Shown: piece after piece, positions 9,728 through 19,855 of the stretch
Numbering within the stretch: position 1 is the stretch's first letter
Layout of the letters: each line of letters begins with the position of its first letter
Assembly: GCF_000485595.1 (NCBI RefSeq)
Contig: NW_014577549.1
Location: 87,235-125,142, forward strand
Source of the DNA: Priapulus caudatus
Lineage: Eukaryota > Priapulida > Priapulimorpha > Priapulimorphida > Priapulidae
Direction: 5' to 3'
Length of the DNA: 37,908 bases
Program-made: the position numbers and the translations under genes
The notes under the pieces: model-generated
What the model saw: the letters and a program-made list of their open reading frames with translations, nothing else
Databases searched by the model: none
Told to the model about the DNA's origin: nothing

Positions 9728-9864
9728 TGCGAGAAGGTACTCCTAGACCGACGTAGGCAGAGGACGACGACGAGACGGTATGTTGTACTTTACACCTTCT
9801 GTCGATATCTCTCGTTGGATGTAAGCAATATGCACGTGCGTTGAGCCAAGGTTATAAGTTACAG
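9728..9864 (-). promoter_or_regulatory. Very short gap between IER3IP1 stop and MFSD1 start
   Basis: Only 137 bases separate the two same-strand genes. On the minus strand there is no AATAAA or ATTAAA. A pyrimidine-leaning tract followed by GGTCTAG gives a possible splice acceptor at 9744-9743, leaving a 15-base leader before the MFSD1 ATG. The gap must hold the IER3IP1 3'UTR plus the MFSD1 promoter, or else a processing site in a shared transcript. Confidence 0.5.
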
Positions 9865-9920
9865 TTATCCAAGCACCAGCAGCAGGGATATGGTGAGCGC
9901 GTTGAAGAAGATCAGCGGAA
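9865..9920 (-). CDS. IER3IP1: IER3IP1 exon 3 (terminal)
   Basis: Read on the minus strand after the acceptor CATTTTACAG, the exon encodes PLIFFNALTISLLLVLG and then TAA (complement of 9865-9867). The first two bases complete an Ile codon begun by exon 2, giving MRIPLIFFNALT, which aligns with MRVPLIIVNSIA of vertebrate IER3IP1. This is the second transmembrane helix. The 56 coding bases complete an 81-residue protein; the human one is 82. Confidence 0.94.
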
Positions 9921-10168
9921 CTGTAAAATGTCGAAAGAAGGTTGTTACACACATGAACCAATCATGACAAAAACCTGACATGTCAAATAAACAACCGAAC
10001 CGAGCAAAAACAAACATATGTAACTATTCGATTTCATGCCCCCAATCCTCTGACACTGTGTAATGTACATGTACATCTAATGTAAACTAGATAATACATT
10101 ACAGATACTTAACTGGATATTTACCTGTCCCAATAACAAGTGGCTAGGGATTAGGAATTGTATGCTTA

Positions 10169-10413
10169 GGCCATCCTTAAAAAATTATATGTTTGCTGTC
10201 CTCCGACCGACCGACGAAAATAGCCGAGACCCAAAAGTTTTTTTTTACATTTTGGGTTCCATTTTTTTTTACATTCCTCATAGTTAAGACTGAAACACAA
10301 AGCATGTGTGGCAAACATGAGGACAGACTTAAAATAACTATTATGCCACAAAAAAAGAAGAAAACCTACCTACCTACACACTAAAAAAATCATGGGTCGG
10401 GGGACAGCAAACA
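10169..10413. mobile_element. PIF/Harbinger-like MITE, copy 2, right end truncated
   Basis: The left end GGCCATCCTTAAAAAATT is preceded by TTA (10166-10168). The orientation is inverted relative to copy 1. The right end stops after GACAGCAAACA, losing the last 17 or so bases of the terminal repeat. Confidence 0.75.
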
Positions 10414-10430
10414 GTGTCTAGTTGTTTGTG

Positions 10431-10550
10431 TGCATGCATGTGTGAGCGCGTGCGTGCGTGCGTGAGCGCGTGCGTGCGTGCGTGAGCGCATGCGTGCGTG
10501 TGTGCGTGCGTGCGTGAGCGCGTGCGTGCGTGCGTGAGCGCATGCGTGGG
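10431..10550. repeat. GCGT-rich tandem repeat
   Basis: Units of GTGAGCGCGTGCGTGCGTGC with alternating GAGCGC and GAGCGCAT spacers, about six copies, within IER3IP1 intron 2. Confidence 0.8.
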
Positions 10551-10950
10551 TCTAAATATATACATGAGTTCAAGTTGACGGTAGTCCGTTAGTCCAAAAC
10601 TACCAGGCTTACCCATGGATGAGTAGAATTCAGTAACAACTAGTCTGGTGGACTACCTTCCTGTCAGCGTCAACTAAACCTAGCACTGCCAGTATTTTAA
10701 TAACAGTAAACACGGATAAATAAACTGATCATTTAAATTATTTCGCTTCCCTGAATGTTGTTATAACATGATTTTAAATAAATTCAACCACCGATTGTCA
10801 AATATACTTAAACATAGTATTTTTATCACACACATTGATCAATAACATGGACGACCCATGTTTGTTGCTTATATATATGTGCTTGTCGTAGACTACCACA
10901 CATGAAGTTGAATTTTGCACCCTTCACATATATATATATATATATATATG

Positions 10951-11294
10951 ACTTTTGAACAAGGGAGTCCAACGGACTCCCTGCCCTCAAAAAGAGGGAG
11001 TCCACAGCAAAATGAGGGAGTCTGCAGTCTGAAGTTCAAAACTAAAGATATTAACAATAACGCATACATGTGCTTATTTTGATGCGGTTGCACGTCTGCC
11101 ATTTTTCTTTGGACATTTGCTGAAAAAATATGGCAATTCCGCGAGGCCGTGCACTGGAACGAACTAGTTAATATAGCAGAATTTTCATTTTTCAGGGAGT
11201 CACACGGACTCCTGCATATATGTCAAATCAGGGAGTACGACAGCAAATCAGGTCTGTGTATTTGACTCCGGACTCGCGTTAATTTCACTCCCTG
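10951..11294. mobile_element. hAT-like MITE, near full-length copy
   Basis: The family begins CAGGG(G)TAGAAATTAAC and continues ACTTTTGAACAAGGGAGTCC. It ends GGACTCGCGTTAATTTCACTCCCTG-like, so the outer 15 or so bases form inverted repeats starting CAGGG, as in hAT elements. In this copy a (TA)n tract at 10927-10950 replaces the left terminus while the right end is intact. Other copies are at 2726-2866, 16597-16800, 26489-26812 and 28626-28944. Confidence 0.75.
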
Positions 11295-11889
11295 TATATA
11301 GTACACACCATTATTTAGTTGCACAACTGTATAATTATCCAGGGTTTTTAAGCTGGACAAAAAAAATTTGGTCTGAAAATGTTTACCCAAATTAGGCTCA
11401 ACTTAGTTAGGGCAGGAAAGGACAAGGAAACGCCTCTCTGAAATCAAATTCAATCGCGCTGGAATTAGTGTTTTCATACAGTGCGCACACTTCCAGGATA
11501 TCGATATCTACTAACTATGTATGTAGTCGTGTGTGAAGGGAAGGCCACTTTGATCGTCTTCAGTTGTTTCCGGAAAGGTTTCGGTACCGAGTAAACAATG
11601 AACACATGCAGTGTACCTCGTGCGTCGGGTTAGTGAACTTGTAGCGATGCCATGTAGAATTCAGGTGGCACACGAATTAGCTTTATAATCAGCTTTTTTA
11701 TAACTTTTTTTTTGCCAAATTATTCAACTTGAATTCGCATTTGACGAATTAGCGACCGACAGCTCAAACCCTGGTTATCTTAAACTTATGTATCACGTTG
11801 ACCCCACATGACCTATAAAGCAACCTGGCTACATTTTGCTCGGATGGTTTATATGTGCTTCTACAAGAGTGGCTACCTATAATATATTA

Positions 11890-12546
11890 CAGTAAAACTC
11901 GCATAAGACGCCATCGTCTAACTCGTCAATTCGCATAAGTCATCATGGAAGTCAAAGTCCCGATTCGCTCTCATAGTAAATCAATTGGAATAGCCCCGCC
12001 CAAGTCATCATTTATAAGTCGTCATTATGTACAAGTCATCGCCCTAAGACAGGTCCCATGTAATACAAATAACAGTAATTTCCCATTTGTAAGTCGTCAT
12101 CAGAAATGCCGATGACGCAGTGTACGGTCTAGCCTCTAGGGGATGTGCGAGCTGGCTGTCGCAGATATGCGCTTAGGTCAAACTGACGATCGCCTGTAGA
12201 TCGCGCAACATGAGTTGTTTCTGTGTGCACCGATTGTTTCATTCGCATTGTTCGCTTGGACGCATTGTGTTTTTTGTCAGCTCGCGTGGAAACAGTCGCG
12301 CCGCAAAAGTATTTCATGTAGATATAAAGCCTGGCGAAACATCAGCTTGACACTCTCCAAGTCGCCGAAATACCGGCTTTGTAAATTGTCAAAATGACGA
12401 TATATATACGCGCATAAGTTGTCATTTGGTCGACTTACATTATATATAAGTTGACAAAATGATGACTTACGCGTATGTCGTCATTTTCGTAAGTCGGCAC
12501 AAATATGCGGGTCCCAAAAGTGTCGACTTATATGCGAGTTTTACTG
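11890..12546. mobile_element. Non-autonomous pogo/Tigger-like DNA transposon, copy 2
   Basis: 657 bp with ends CAGTAAAACTCGCATAAG and TATGCGAGTTTTACTG, flanked by TA at 11888-11889 and 12547-12548. Inverted relative to copy 1, it shares interior blocks such as the complement of GGGAAATTACTGTTGTTTG. It lacks the nested hAT-like fragment. Confidence 0.8.
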
Positions 12547-12800
12547 TATATATTTACATTATATTGCTAAGGCCAGTCAGTATTTACAACAAGTGAACAC
12601 CACAAAGTCTGGCATACAACTGTATTATAGATGTTACCAGTCCTACACAGGTCAAGTATTTATCAACACAGCAATTCTCCACATAACAAAGGCACAAGCT
12701 GCAAAATTTTTGAATTACGTACGTATTCTCAGAAACGAATTGGTTTTGTAACAAGGGAGGTTACTGTTCACCTTCCGAACTAGATGTGAAATGAACTTAC

Positions 12801-12899
12801 TTCTCATCAGTGTTCGCACAGAACGGATTAGATCAATTATCTGACTTTTCACTCCAACTTCTTCTCCAAATCCTCTATTTTGGTCAGCTCCCCATCCAA
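12801..12899 (-). CDS. IER3IP1: IER3IP1 exon 2
   Basis: Minus-strand exon between acceptor TGTTTTTCAG and donor A|GTAAGT. The first two bases complete Ile; the exon then reads GWGADQNRGFGEEVGVKSQ and continues IIDLIRSVRTLMR. This is the conserved loop of the family (human IGWGTDQGIGGFGEEPGIKSQ region). Both boundaries are phase 1, in register with exons 1 and 3. Confidence 0.96.
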
Positions 12900-13084
12900 C
12901 TGAAAAACATTAAATGTATCACACTGTGCAACTTTGGTAACGAGTTGCAGCCTGACAGCAGAAACCATGCAGGAAGTTAAAACAAGCGGTGTAGTACCAA
13001 ATAATGTCTACAACTAGCTACAAATTACAATACACAATGTGTATTGTAGCTAGTTATACACACATATACATATGTAATCGCTGA

Positions 13085-13260
13085 GGCTATATGCCGGGCA
13101 GCCGGGCACGGTCTTCGATTTCCTAAATGCCCGGCAGTTCCTAACCCTAACCCTTGTTTACTTGAGATAACGCTGAAAATTAAAAACTGCCGGGCATTTA
13201 GGAAATCGAAGACCGTGCCCGGCAGCCGTCAGATATATGCCGGCTGCCGGGCATATAGCC
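13085..13260. mobile_element. Foldback element 1, TTAGGG-like tract in the spacer
   Basis: The arms begin GGCTATATGCCGGGCAGCCGG and end with its complement at 13260. An inner arm of about 45 bases (GGGCACGGTCTTCGATTTCC and onward) is also repeated inverted at 13191-13226. The spacer contains CTAACCCTAACCC at 13141-13153, two telomere-type units. Confidence 0.75.
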
Positions 13261-13777
13261 ACTCTGTATGTATATTACACATACAGCCCTGCAAGCAGAA
13301 AACCTAACCATTTGCAGGCTACATTATCATATCAAAGTAAAACCATGACTTGTAAGGCTTTTTAAAAGCTAGGATGTGCTTAGTCACAAGTTATACCTTC
13401 TCGCTTCTCATTATATGACCTTCATTTGGACGTGAAACACTGGTATAGAGCCTGCCTGGTCAGGCTACTGGCTAGAACCTACTTAATTAGCTATTTGTTC
13501 AGATATTATGAATAATGATTGATAATAAATTCAAAATCATACCTCGGGACTTTTGTCCAGACCACTGACAAGAGCACTGAGCAGTATTACACTGTTATAC
13601 TAAGTGTATACATAAACAACTAATGGCAGTATCGGCTGTATCTCTATTTGCTCTTGCTGGCTTTAAATAACTGGCCACAAGCCAGCTATAACTCACCGCT
13701 GTTCATTGTACAATGGAATCTATCCAGTTATGCTAGGTCGAAGGTATTGGTGTGTGTGACGACTTATCCAGACGCGC

Positions 13778-14109
13778 TGATAGGGTCTATGTCCCCCAGG
13801 GTACTGCCGGAACGTACCCTGCGTACGGTCCGGTATACCGGAACGTACCCTGGTACTATCTAATATGCCGGGCCGTACCTCGCCTACTCCACTAACGAGT
13901 CTAGGGAGTCACCTACGCCTACTCCCTAACCCTAACCATATCAAATAGTTACCAGGGTAGGTTCCAGTTAGATACAATAATGTAACCCAAAGCCAGGATA
14001 ATGTAACCCTATCCTGGGTTTGGGTTACATTATTGTATCTACGTTCCGGTATACCGGACCGTACCCACGGTACGTTCCGGCAGTACCCTGGGGGACATAG
14101 ACACTATGA
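13778..14109. mobile_element. Foldback element 2a with nested palindrome and telomere-like tract
   Basis: The terminal arm TGATAGGGTCTATGTCCCCC continues through GGTACTGCCGGAACGTACCC and reappears inverted at the right, ending near 14109. The spacer carries CCCTAACCCTAACC at 13924-13937. A separate perfect-looking palindrome at 13970-14040 (AGATACAATAATGTAACCC arms) is nested before the right arm. Confidence 0.75.
13970..14040. repeat. Nested palindrome inside foldback element 2a
   Basis: Arms of about 30 bases (AGATACAATAATGTAACCCA) surround a short centre. It is absent from the sister element at 14316-14560, so it is probably a later insertion. Confidence 0.7.
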
Positions 14110-14315
14110 GCCCCAGACGCAGGCAAACAAAACAACAGACTAATCAGGTCATGCGACGCGGGGAGGGGTCGAGAATGAGTTACACTACGTCACTAGATAC
14201 AGAGTCAGTAACCTCTTGCCTCGGTCACTAGATAATCTTATAGTAAATACCAACTCTAGTACTATATATATAGCCCTTGTTCGCCACAGGCCTGTGGCGA
14301 TACAGTCAGTGCCGC

Positions 14316-14560
14316 TGATAGGGTCTATGTCCCCCAGGGTACTGCCGGAACGTACCCTGGGTACGGTCCGGTATACCGGAACGTACCCTGGTAACTACCT
14401 AGCTGATACGGTTAGGGTTAGAGTTAGGGTTAGGGAGTAGGCGTAGGCGACTCCCTAGATTCGTTAGTGGACTAGGCGAGGTACGGTGCGGCATATTAGA
14501 TAGTAGTATTTAGTACCAGGGTACGTTCTGGCAGTACCCTGGGGGACATAGACCCTATCA
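14316..14560. mobile_element. Foldback element 2b, second copy
   Basis: Same terminal arms as 13778-14109, with a better right end (GACATAGACCCTATCA). The spacer holds GGTTAGGGTTAGAGTTAGGG at 14408-14427 followed by TTAGGGA. Confidence 0.75.
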
Positions 14561-15011
14561 GAATCAGCGTCAGTAACCTCTCGGTCTCTAAATAAATTCA
14601 CAGTAAATACTAGGCCTAGCTCTAGCCTCTTCCCTCTAAATACGGTACAACTACAAGGATAGAGAGCATGGTTCATTGGTTGGTATGTAATTTTCGTGAA
14701 TTTGGGGGTACACTCTTAAAAATGGAGAGGGATGTTGTTGAGGGTGTTGTTGAGGGTGTTGTGACTGAGGGGGCTAGCCCTTGGCCGCCAGACTACTGGC
14801 CAGCGGCAACTGTACGCGGGCTATAGTACTACTACTAGTACTAGTACTAGAGTAGAGCTAACTACCGAGTACTGGCATACGTACGAGACTACGACAGTCT
14901 GACGTGTCAGTGCACGCAAAATCCCATCCACGTATTCACCGACTACTTCGGATTTTCCATACCTTAATAACTTACTGTAACATACAATGATAGATACATA
15001 AGCTGACTTAC

Positions 15012-15102
15012 TTTTTGACAAAAATCGCTCTTCATTGAGTACAGCAACTGCATTTATACAAAGAAGCGCCGCTTCAAACAGGGAATACAGAGTGAACGCC
15101 AT
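15012..15102 (-). CDS. IER3IP1: IER3IP1 exon 1
   Basis: IER3IP1 is the animal orthologue of yeast Yos1, a small two-helix membrane protein of the ER and Golgi needed for COPII-dependent transport. The exon reads MAFTLYSLFEAALLCINAV followed by AVLNEERFLSK, nearly identical to the vertebrate start (MAFTLYSLLQAALLCVNA and EERFLKN). Residues 2-22 are the first membrane helix. The donor A|GTAAGTC leaves phase 1, and joining to exons 2 and 3 gives a complete 81-residue protein without a stop. The ATG lies 96 bp from the CTNNAL1 ATG on the other strand. An upstream out-of-frame ATGATG sits 5-10 bases before this start. Confidence 0.96.
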
Positions 15103-15198
15103 GTCATCATGTGACTTCTACGTGAATAACTCGTTTTTTCCATAAGAGATGGCGCCAGTTTTCAGTCGGTAGTAGGTGACGTCACCCACACACCGAAG
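15103..15198. promoter_or_regulatory. Head-to-head promoter region of IER3IP1 and CTNNAL1
   Basis: Only 96 bp lie between the two divergent start codons. The interval has a perfect CRE palindrome TGACGTCA at 15177-15184 and AGATGGCGCC at 15147-15156. A YY1-like AAGATGGC overlaps the CTNNAL1 start (15196-15203). No TATA box is seen. These are typical of TATA-less bidirectional housekeeping promoters. Transcription starts were not mapped, so 5'UTRs may overlap. Confidence 0.7.
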
Positions 15199-15297
15199 AT
15201 GGCTACGGTAGACGGCAACGGAATGGAACAACACAAGCCACATTTTGAAATTCGGACAAAATCAATCGAACAGACGTTAGTTCCCCTTGTGACACAG
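15199..15297 (+). CDS. CTNNAL1: Alpha-catulin exon 1
   Basis: Alpha-catulin is a vinculin/alpha-catenin relative that scaffolds Rho-GEF and NF-kB signalling in vertebrates and dystrophin-linked channel localisation in C. elegans. This exon has 33 codons, MATVDGNGMEQHKPHFEI followed by RTKSIEQTLVPLVTQ. The segment FEIRTKSIEQTLVPLVTQ matches LEIKTRSVEQTLLPLVSQ of vertebrate alpha-catulin. The start has a good context (GAAGATGG) and the donor CAG|GTGAGTG is canonical, phase 0. It joins in frame to the exon at 32692, which begins exactly where the family sequence continues (ITTLVNHK). Confidence 0.92.
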
Positions 15298-15896
15298 GTG
15301 AGTGAAATCATTATGTTAACCATAGCAAACTCTTATTGCAATATCGCCGTCGGCTAAGCATTGTACACAGTGAGGTATGGAGACTGGAGTGTGTGAACGC
15401 TCACTTCGGACTGTGTGGCCGCAGTGTCGATCTGTCGATTTGATAAACTTGTCTCGCCGTCTTCGTTATACTTATACATAGTCCTTTGGACTTTAGAAGA
15501 CTATTATTTATGAGGTATAGAGCTTAAGGCTAGCGTTGCTGGCAGCAATGCCAATACTAGTGTCAATACCATCACTGCATACAGTCCTACAACACACACA
15601 TGCACTCAAAACTCCCACTCCGCCACATTGTAAACGCAGGGTTATCCAAGCTTTTTCATTATAGCATGGGGGTGCTGCCTTTACGGTCCTAGTTGCAAAT
15701 CGCCGAAGGATTTTACCATGCTTTTAGCATGGCGGCTATTATATTTAGAGTGACGGGTGCATTTTAGGATGGCGGGGCTCGACGATAGCCTGGCAGGCCG
15801 CCAGGCTATAAGTGCTCTTGGAGAACCCTGAAACTGGAGGTCGTGCATGTTTATACACAAATAATGGTGGCGCATTGCATGCTGGGGTGAGCTGAT

Positions 15897-16358
15897 GCTA
15901 GCTCTAGTACTATAGCCCTTCGCTCTGCCGCAGGGCTATAGAACAAACTATGTTGAATCCGGTCACTTTTTCTGCTCTCACTGCTCCCACGAAAAATGGC
16001 TCACAAAACGCAAAACGATCGGGCTTTTAGCACTTATTTATCTACATGGACCTCTCACCTATCTTTCTGAATACTTTCTACAACTTTACACCATGTATTT
16101 ATGCATTTATTCCTCAAAGTGTTAGCTAGCACTACTTGTGATTTCGTTTGAAATGCTCTCGCGCACGCGAGTGACATCACCTGAAATGTAATAGGCTGCA
16201 CCATAGCTGCCCATGTATTTTGTCTACATTTCGGGTGACGTCCCGTGCGTACATGAGAGCATTTCAAACGAAATCACGTGGGAGCAGAAAAAGTGACCGG
16301 ATTCAACAGAATGTTCTATAGCCCTGCGGCAGAGCGAAGGGCTATAGTACTAGAGCTA
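15897..16358. mobile_element. Large foldback element in CTNNAL1 intron 1
   Basis: Outer arms start TAGCTCTAGTACTATAGCCC at 15899 and end with the complement at 16358; they extend about 90 bases through GAATCCGGTCACTTTTTCTG. An inner inverted pair (TTTCGTTTGAAATGCTCTC at 16144 and its complement near 16257-16275) lies inside. A 7-base direct repeat AGCTGAT flanks it at 15890-15896 and 16359-16365, a plausible target duplication. Confidence 0.75.
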
Positions 16359-16596
16359 AGCTGATACCTGCCTCTGAGCTCCATTTTGAGGCCCGCAAAG
16401 CCAAGCTAGAATAATGCGTGTGGGCATGACATCACACACACGACTACGTTCATTGGCCAAAACAATCGAGAAGCGTGGTCAGGGTGTTTCGGATGATAAC
16501 CTCCCATTTGGCAGAGTGGGAGTTTTCTGCAGGAATTCACAAGACATCTCTGGTTCTGAAGCAGTGTCAGAGGTTTGGTGCTGGTGTCTAGCTACA

Positions 16597-16800
16597 CAGG
16601 GGTAGAAATTAACTTTTGAACAAGGGAGTCCAGCGGACTCCAAGGGAGTCCAACTCCCTGCCTTCAAAAAGAGGGAGTTTGCAGCAAAATGAGGGAGTCC
16701 GCAGTCTGAAGTTCAAAACTAAAGATATTTACAATAATGCATATGCTTATTTTGAAGATCTATTCATGCAGTTGCCCGTCTGCCTAATTTTCTTTGAAAA
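16597..16800. mobile_element. hAT-like MITE, left half
   Basis: Starts with the family terminus CAGGGGTAGAAATTAAC and matches the left half of the copy at 10951, with a small duplication of the GGAGTCC segment. Similarity is lost after TCTGCCTAATTTTCTTTG. Confidence 0.75.
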
Positions 16801-16969
16801 GTTGAAAGTCTTCTTGTTGTTTGTGCATAGCGGCTTGCGTGTGGTGTACTTGTATGTTGCAAAGCAGCATCTGCACAGCATTTACAGGGAATTATCGGCA
16901 ATAATAGGCGAAAGAAAGTAGAGAAACATTAAGATTTTGGTAGTAAATACATTTCGTGCTTATTAGCTC

Positions 16970-17220
16970 GCCTTGACATCGTCAAGATGAGCTATTGCCA
17001 TGGGGTGTCGTACGTCCGTCCATTCGTCAACATTTGGCTACGGTCAACTATAACTCAAGAACCGTTTGACCCACATGTTTCAAATTGCATGCAGTTGTTA
17101 CTCCTATGAGAGAGGTATGAGCGTCCTATTTTGGAGCACGCCAGTCGACCTACTTTCGAGCCATGCCCACCTTTTGGCAAAAATGGAAATGGCCATAAGT
17201 CAATTCAGGTTCAATGGATA
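16970..17220. repeat. Probable dispersed repeat (single copy here)
   Basis: Contains an AGCTCGCCTTGAC / GTCAAGATGAGCT hairpin and a GTACGTCCGTCCATTCGTC stretch followed by AACTATAACTCAAGAACCG. This pattern recalls dispersed repeats of marine invertebrate genomes. Only one copy is in the window, so this is a recollection and not proof. Confidence 0.35.
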
Positions 17221-18129
17221 TGCTCTTGTATATATGTAGTTCATGAGTTTTTATTGAGGTAGATGTTCCAGTGAATGGTCGGACTTTGTATTGATGGTAG
17301 TCTTGCAGCCTAGTCAGTGTAAGGGTTGGTGAGTGAATCGTTAACCCTGCACTGTAGGGTAGGCCTTGTGTGTTCCATACCGTAGGCTGGCTATGTAGTC
17401 AGTAATCTTAATAGTTATTTTGAATGTATACTAAGTCAGTATTTTATGTAGATCACTGGCTACTTACATGAGCAAATAAGATAAAATGTGTTCTATTAAT
17501 TAGCTGCTTTAAAGGGTTTATTGCGAAATCAATGCTCCAAAAGGTACAATCGTAGCTGGCCAAACGTAGCTCCAAATGTAACTCCAACCATCCAAACGTA
17601 GCTGGCATTATTGCGATATTCGCAAGGAATGGCGGCAGTAATCAAAACGATGCGAGAAATGCTTCAATTTAAAAAACATCATTTATAGGATAAATTTTTG
17701 ATTCCATGTTTCGAAACTGTTGAATTTTATCCCATGCATTCCAGTACATAGATTAGTTCTTATAATATAGCCAACACCCCAGTGACAGTGGCATTTTTTC
17801 TCAATGGCATTATAAAGAAACGACGTTAATAGGGGTCTTGGTGTAATCTGAAGTCACTTTTACCTTCTATTCGAGAAATATCTGGGCAACTTTATCATAC
17901 TGAAAGTACTGTAAATTAGTCATTATTGAACCGTTATTGAAAACCGAAGTTTATCATACGCGCAGCCTAGCTGGGGGATTTACGTGATTTCATTTCGGCC
18001 TGTTGTCACCTTCAACCTTTTACGCGATAACAATCAACATTAATGCACAGCTAGCCATCTGCCTTTGCTTATGTATGTATGGCTTTTCGGTAGCATTGTA
18101 TAGCCAATTAGAGCACTCGGAGAGCACAG

Positions 18130-18437
18130 ACCTCCGCCAAGGCAGCTGAATTCTGTCACTGTGAAAATTTTTATTAATTAATTAATTAATTAACTAATTA
18201 ATTGGATCCGGATGACGACCAAAATGTAATCCCCCATATGATAGATATTCGCTGAGTGCGAGCGTGCAGGTGGGGGAGGATTGTGGTTGCCCTTTAGCCT
18301 GTGGTTGCGTGTTTGTAAGTCTACAGCCAGCGCACCTAGCGGAAGTGAACTGAAACGTGCATGTTAACAAACACACAAACCAACACTCAAACACACGCCG
18401 GTGAAAACATAACCTCCGCCAAGCCCCTGGCGGAGGT
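18130..18437. repeat. Dispersed repeat with CCTCCGCCAAG ends
   Basis: ACCTCCGCCAAGG at 18130 and CTGGCGGAGGT at 18427-18437 are inverted ends. The right part holds the complement of GGTTATGTTTTCACCGGCG, a motif common in repeats of amphioxus, sea urchin and mollusc genomes. A (TTAA)n tract lies at 18169-18203. Confidence 0.55.
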
Positions 18438-19813
18438 AAATATTGCCACGTTGGTGGTTCAGTGTCGATATTGATGGAATGAAAACATCATACATGTAGT
18501 ACGGAGGCTGAAGATGGGCAGATGTGGAGCCAAGTTGACATTTTTCCTCATTATCGAACTAATGGGTGTTATCAGGAAAAAGTAGGTCATTGGGAAGAAT
18601 CTTTGTTTTGCTATCCTTGCGTGCAGATGTGATTCATGGCTTATGTTAAATTGATTACGTCACGATTTTTCTGTGGTGTATATTTGTAAAATTTTTGTTG
18701 CAATTATTTTTACACTAAAAGTAAGTACTAACGGGACTCAAATTCTTACCTGATACGATTGTTTTTCAACTAGGTAAAAATCCAAAAAACTCAGCGATTG
18801 TTATTATGATCCTGACATTGAATGCTTGCTATGGGCTATGTATGAGTCACGAGTGTTTGTTCACGTCGAACAGAATAGAAAAATAGTATAATGCAGCAGT
18901 TTAAGCATAAAAAGTGAACAGAATCACTTACATTTTGTAAAAAAGTGGACATATTTTTTTTACGTTTACTGTTTACGGTGACGTAATCACTTTAACCAAA
19001 CAATGCAAATTGTTTGTTTTTAATTTAGATGAACACGTTTATATCAGGTTTTTTGATGGGGAGTTGTGGTTACGTGCATGTGCTCACTATTGTGAGGGCA
19101 GTAGTTGTATTACTACATTTCACTTCATGTGTAAGCCAATAGCAATAAACTAGATTTATGTGAATCCCTTGAGCTGTAAGTATTGAAAGGTGTCGAGTTT
19201 GCATCAGAGTATGCTCATAAAAACAAGCAATTTTCATGAAATCATTCTGTAGTTATACGTGTTCTATTAACTAGCAGTCTCCAGTACTCACAAAGGTACT
19301 AAGTCAGCACTAAGGAGTAAGAGTTTTGTTATTGAGAGTTGATCTGCCGGTTTTCATGAGTCACTGTGTATATCATTAATTCCATGTTGCTAAGTGACAT
19401 CGTCTATGAGCATGTAAATAACTCGTGAATTATGTAGTCAAAGCGGCAGTTTGTATGAAACAAATCGGGATGAAGGTTTATATCTGTTCAGCATCGTTGC
19501 GTGCCGTTTACTGAGAACATTTTGCGAGTGCTTTTAAAATAATGCAACCATGCTTACACTAAATATATATTTTAAAACGCATTTTCTTGCGAGTTTAATA
19601 CGTGTTCTTAAATTGGTTAGCGGGCGTCCCATTTTGCCAACTGCCTTTTGGCTAAATAAACGTGGTTAGTGTCTGCTGCCAGCTAGTATTAATGTTCAGC
19701 TGTAAATGTTGGTGCACACAGGCTGGCTGCAGCAGTCGCAGCGAATTTCGTTGTAGGGATAATGAATGAATTGGCAGTGAATGGAAACCCCACGTACGGC
19801 AATAAGTAGCTTG

Positions 19814-19815
<2 letters not shown>

Positions 19816-19854
<39 letters not shown>
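19816..19854. repeat. (AG)n microsatellite with G run
   Basis: About 15 AG units followed by nine G. Confidence 0.9.

Positions 19855-19855
<1 letters not shown>

Larger units (their letters stand above)
9921..12800 (-). other. IER3IP1 intron 2
   Basis: A 2.9-kb intron with donor GTAAGT at 12800 and acceptor CATTTTACAG at 9921, both read on the minus strand. It contains a truncated PIF/Harbinger-like MITE, a GCGT-rich tandem repeat, a hAT-like MITE and a pogo-like element. The remaining parts (10551-10950, 11295-11889, 12547-12800) show no gene. Confidence 0.9.
12900..15011 (-). other. IER3IP1 intron 1
   Basis: A 2.1-kb intron (donor GTAAGT at 15011) carrying three foldback elements. No further gene is seen in 13261-13777, 14110-14315 or 14561-15011. 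A short GTTGTTGAGGGT tandem repeat is at about 14730-14765. Confidence 0.9.

Noticed and set aside
14821-15011. Continuation of the IER3IP1 exon 1 frame beyond the donor (AYVSIIVCYSK and onward)
   Set aside because: The frame is intron read-through: GTAAGT at 15011 and the in-phase conserved exon 2 at 12801-12899 show where splicing occurs.
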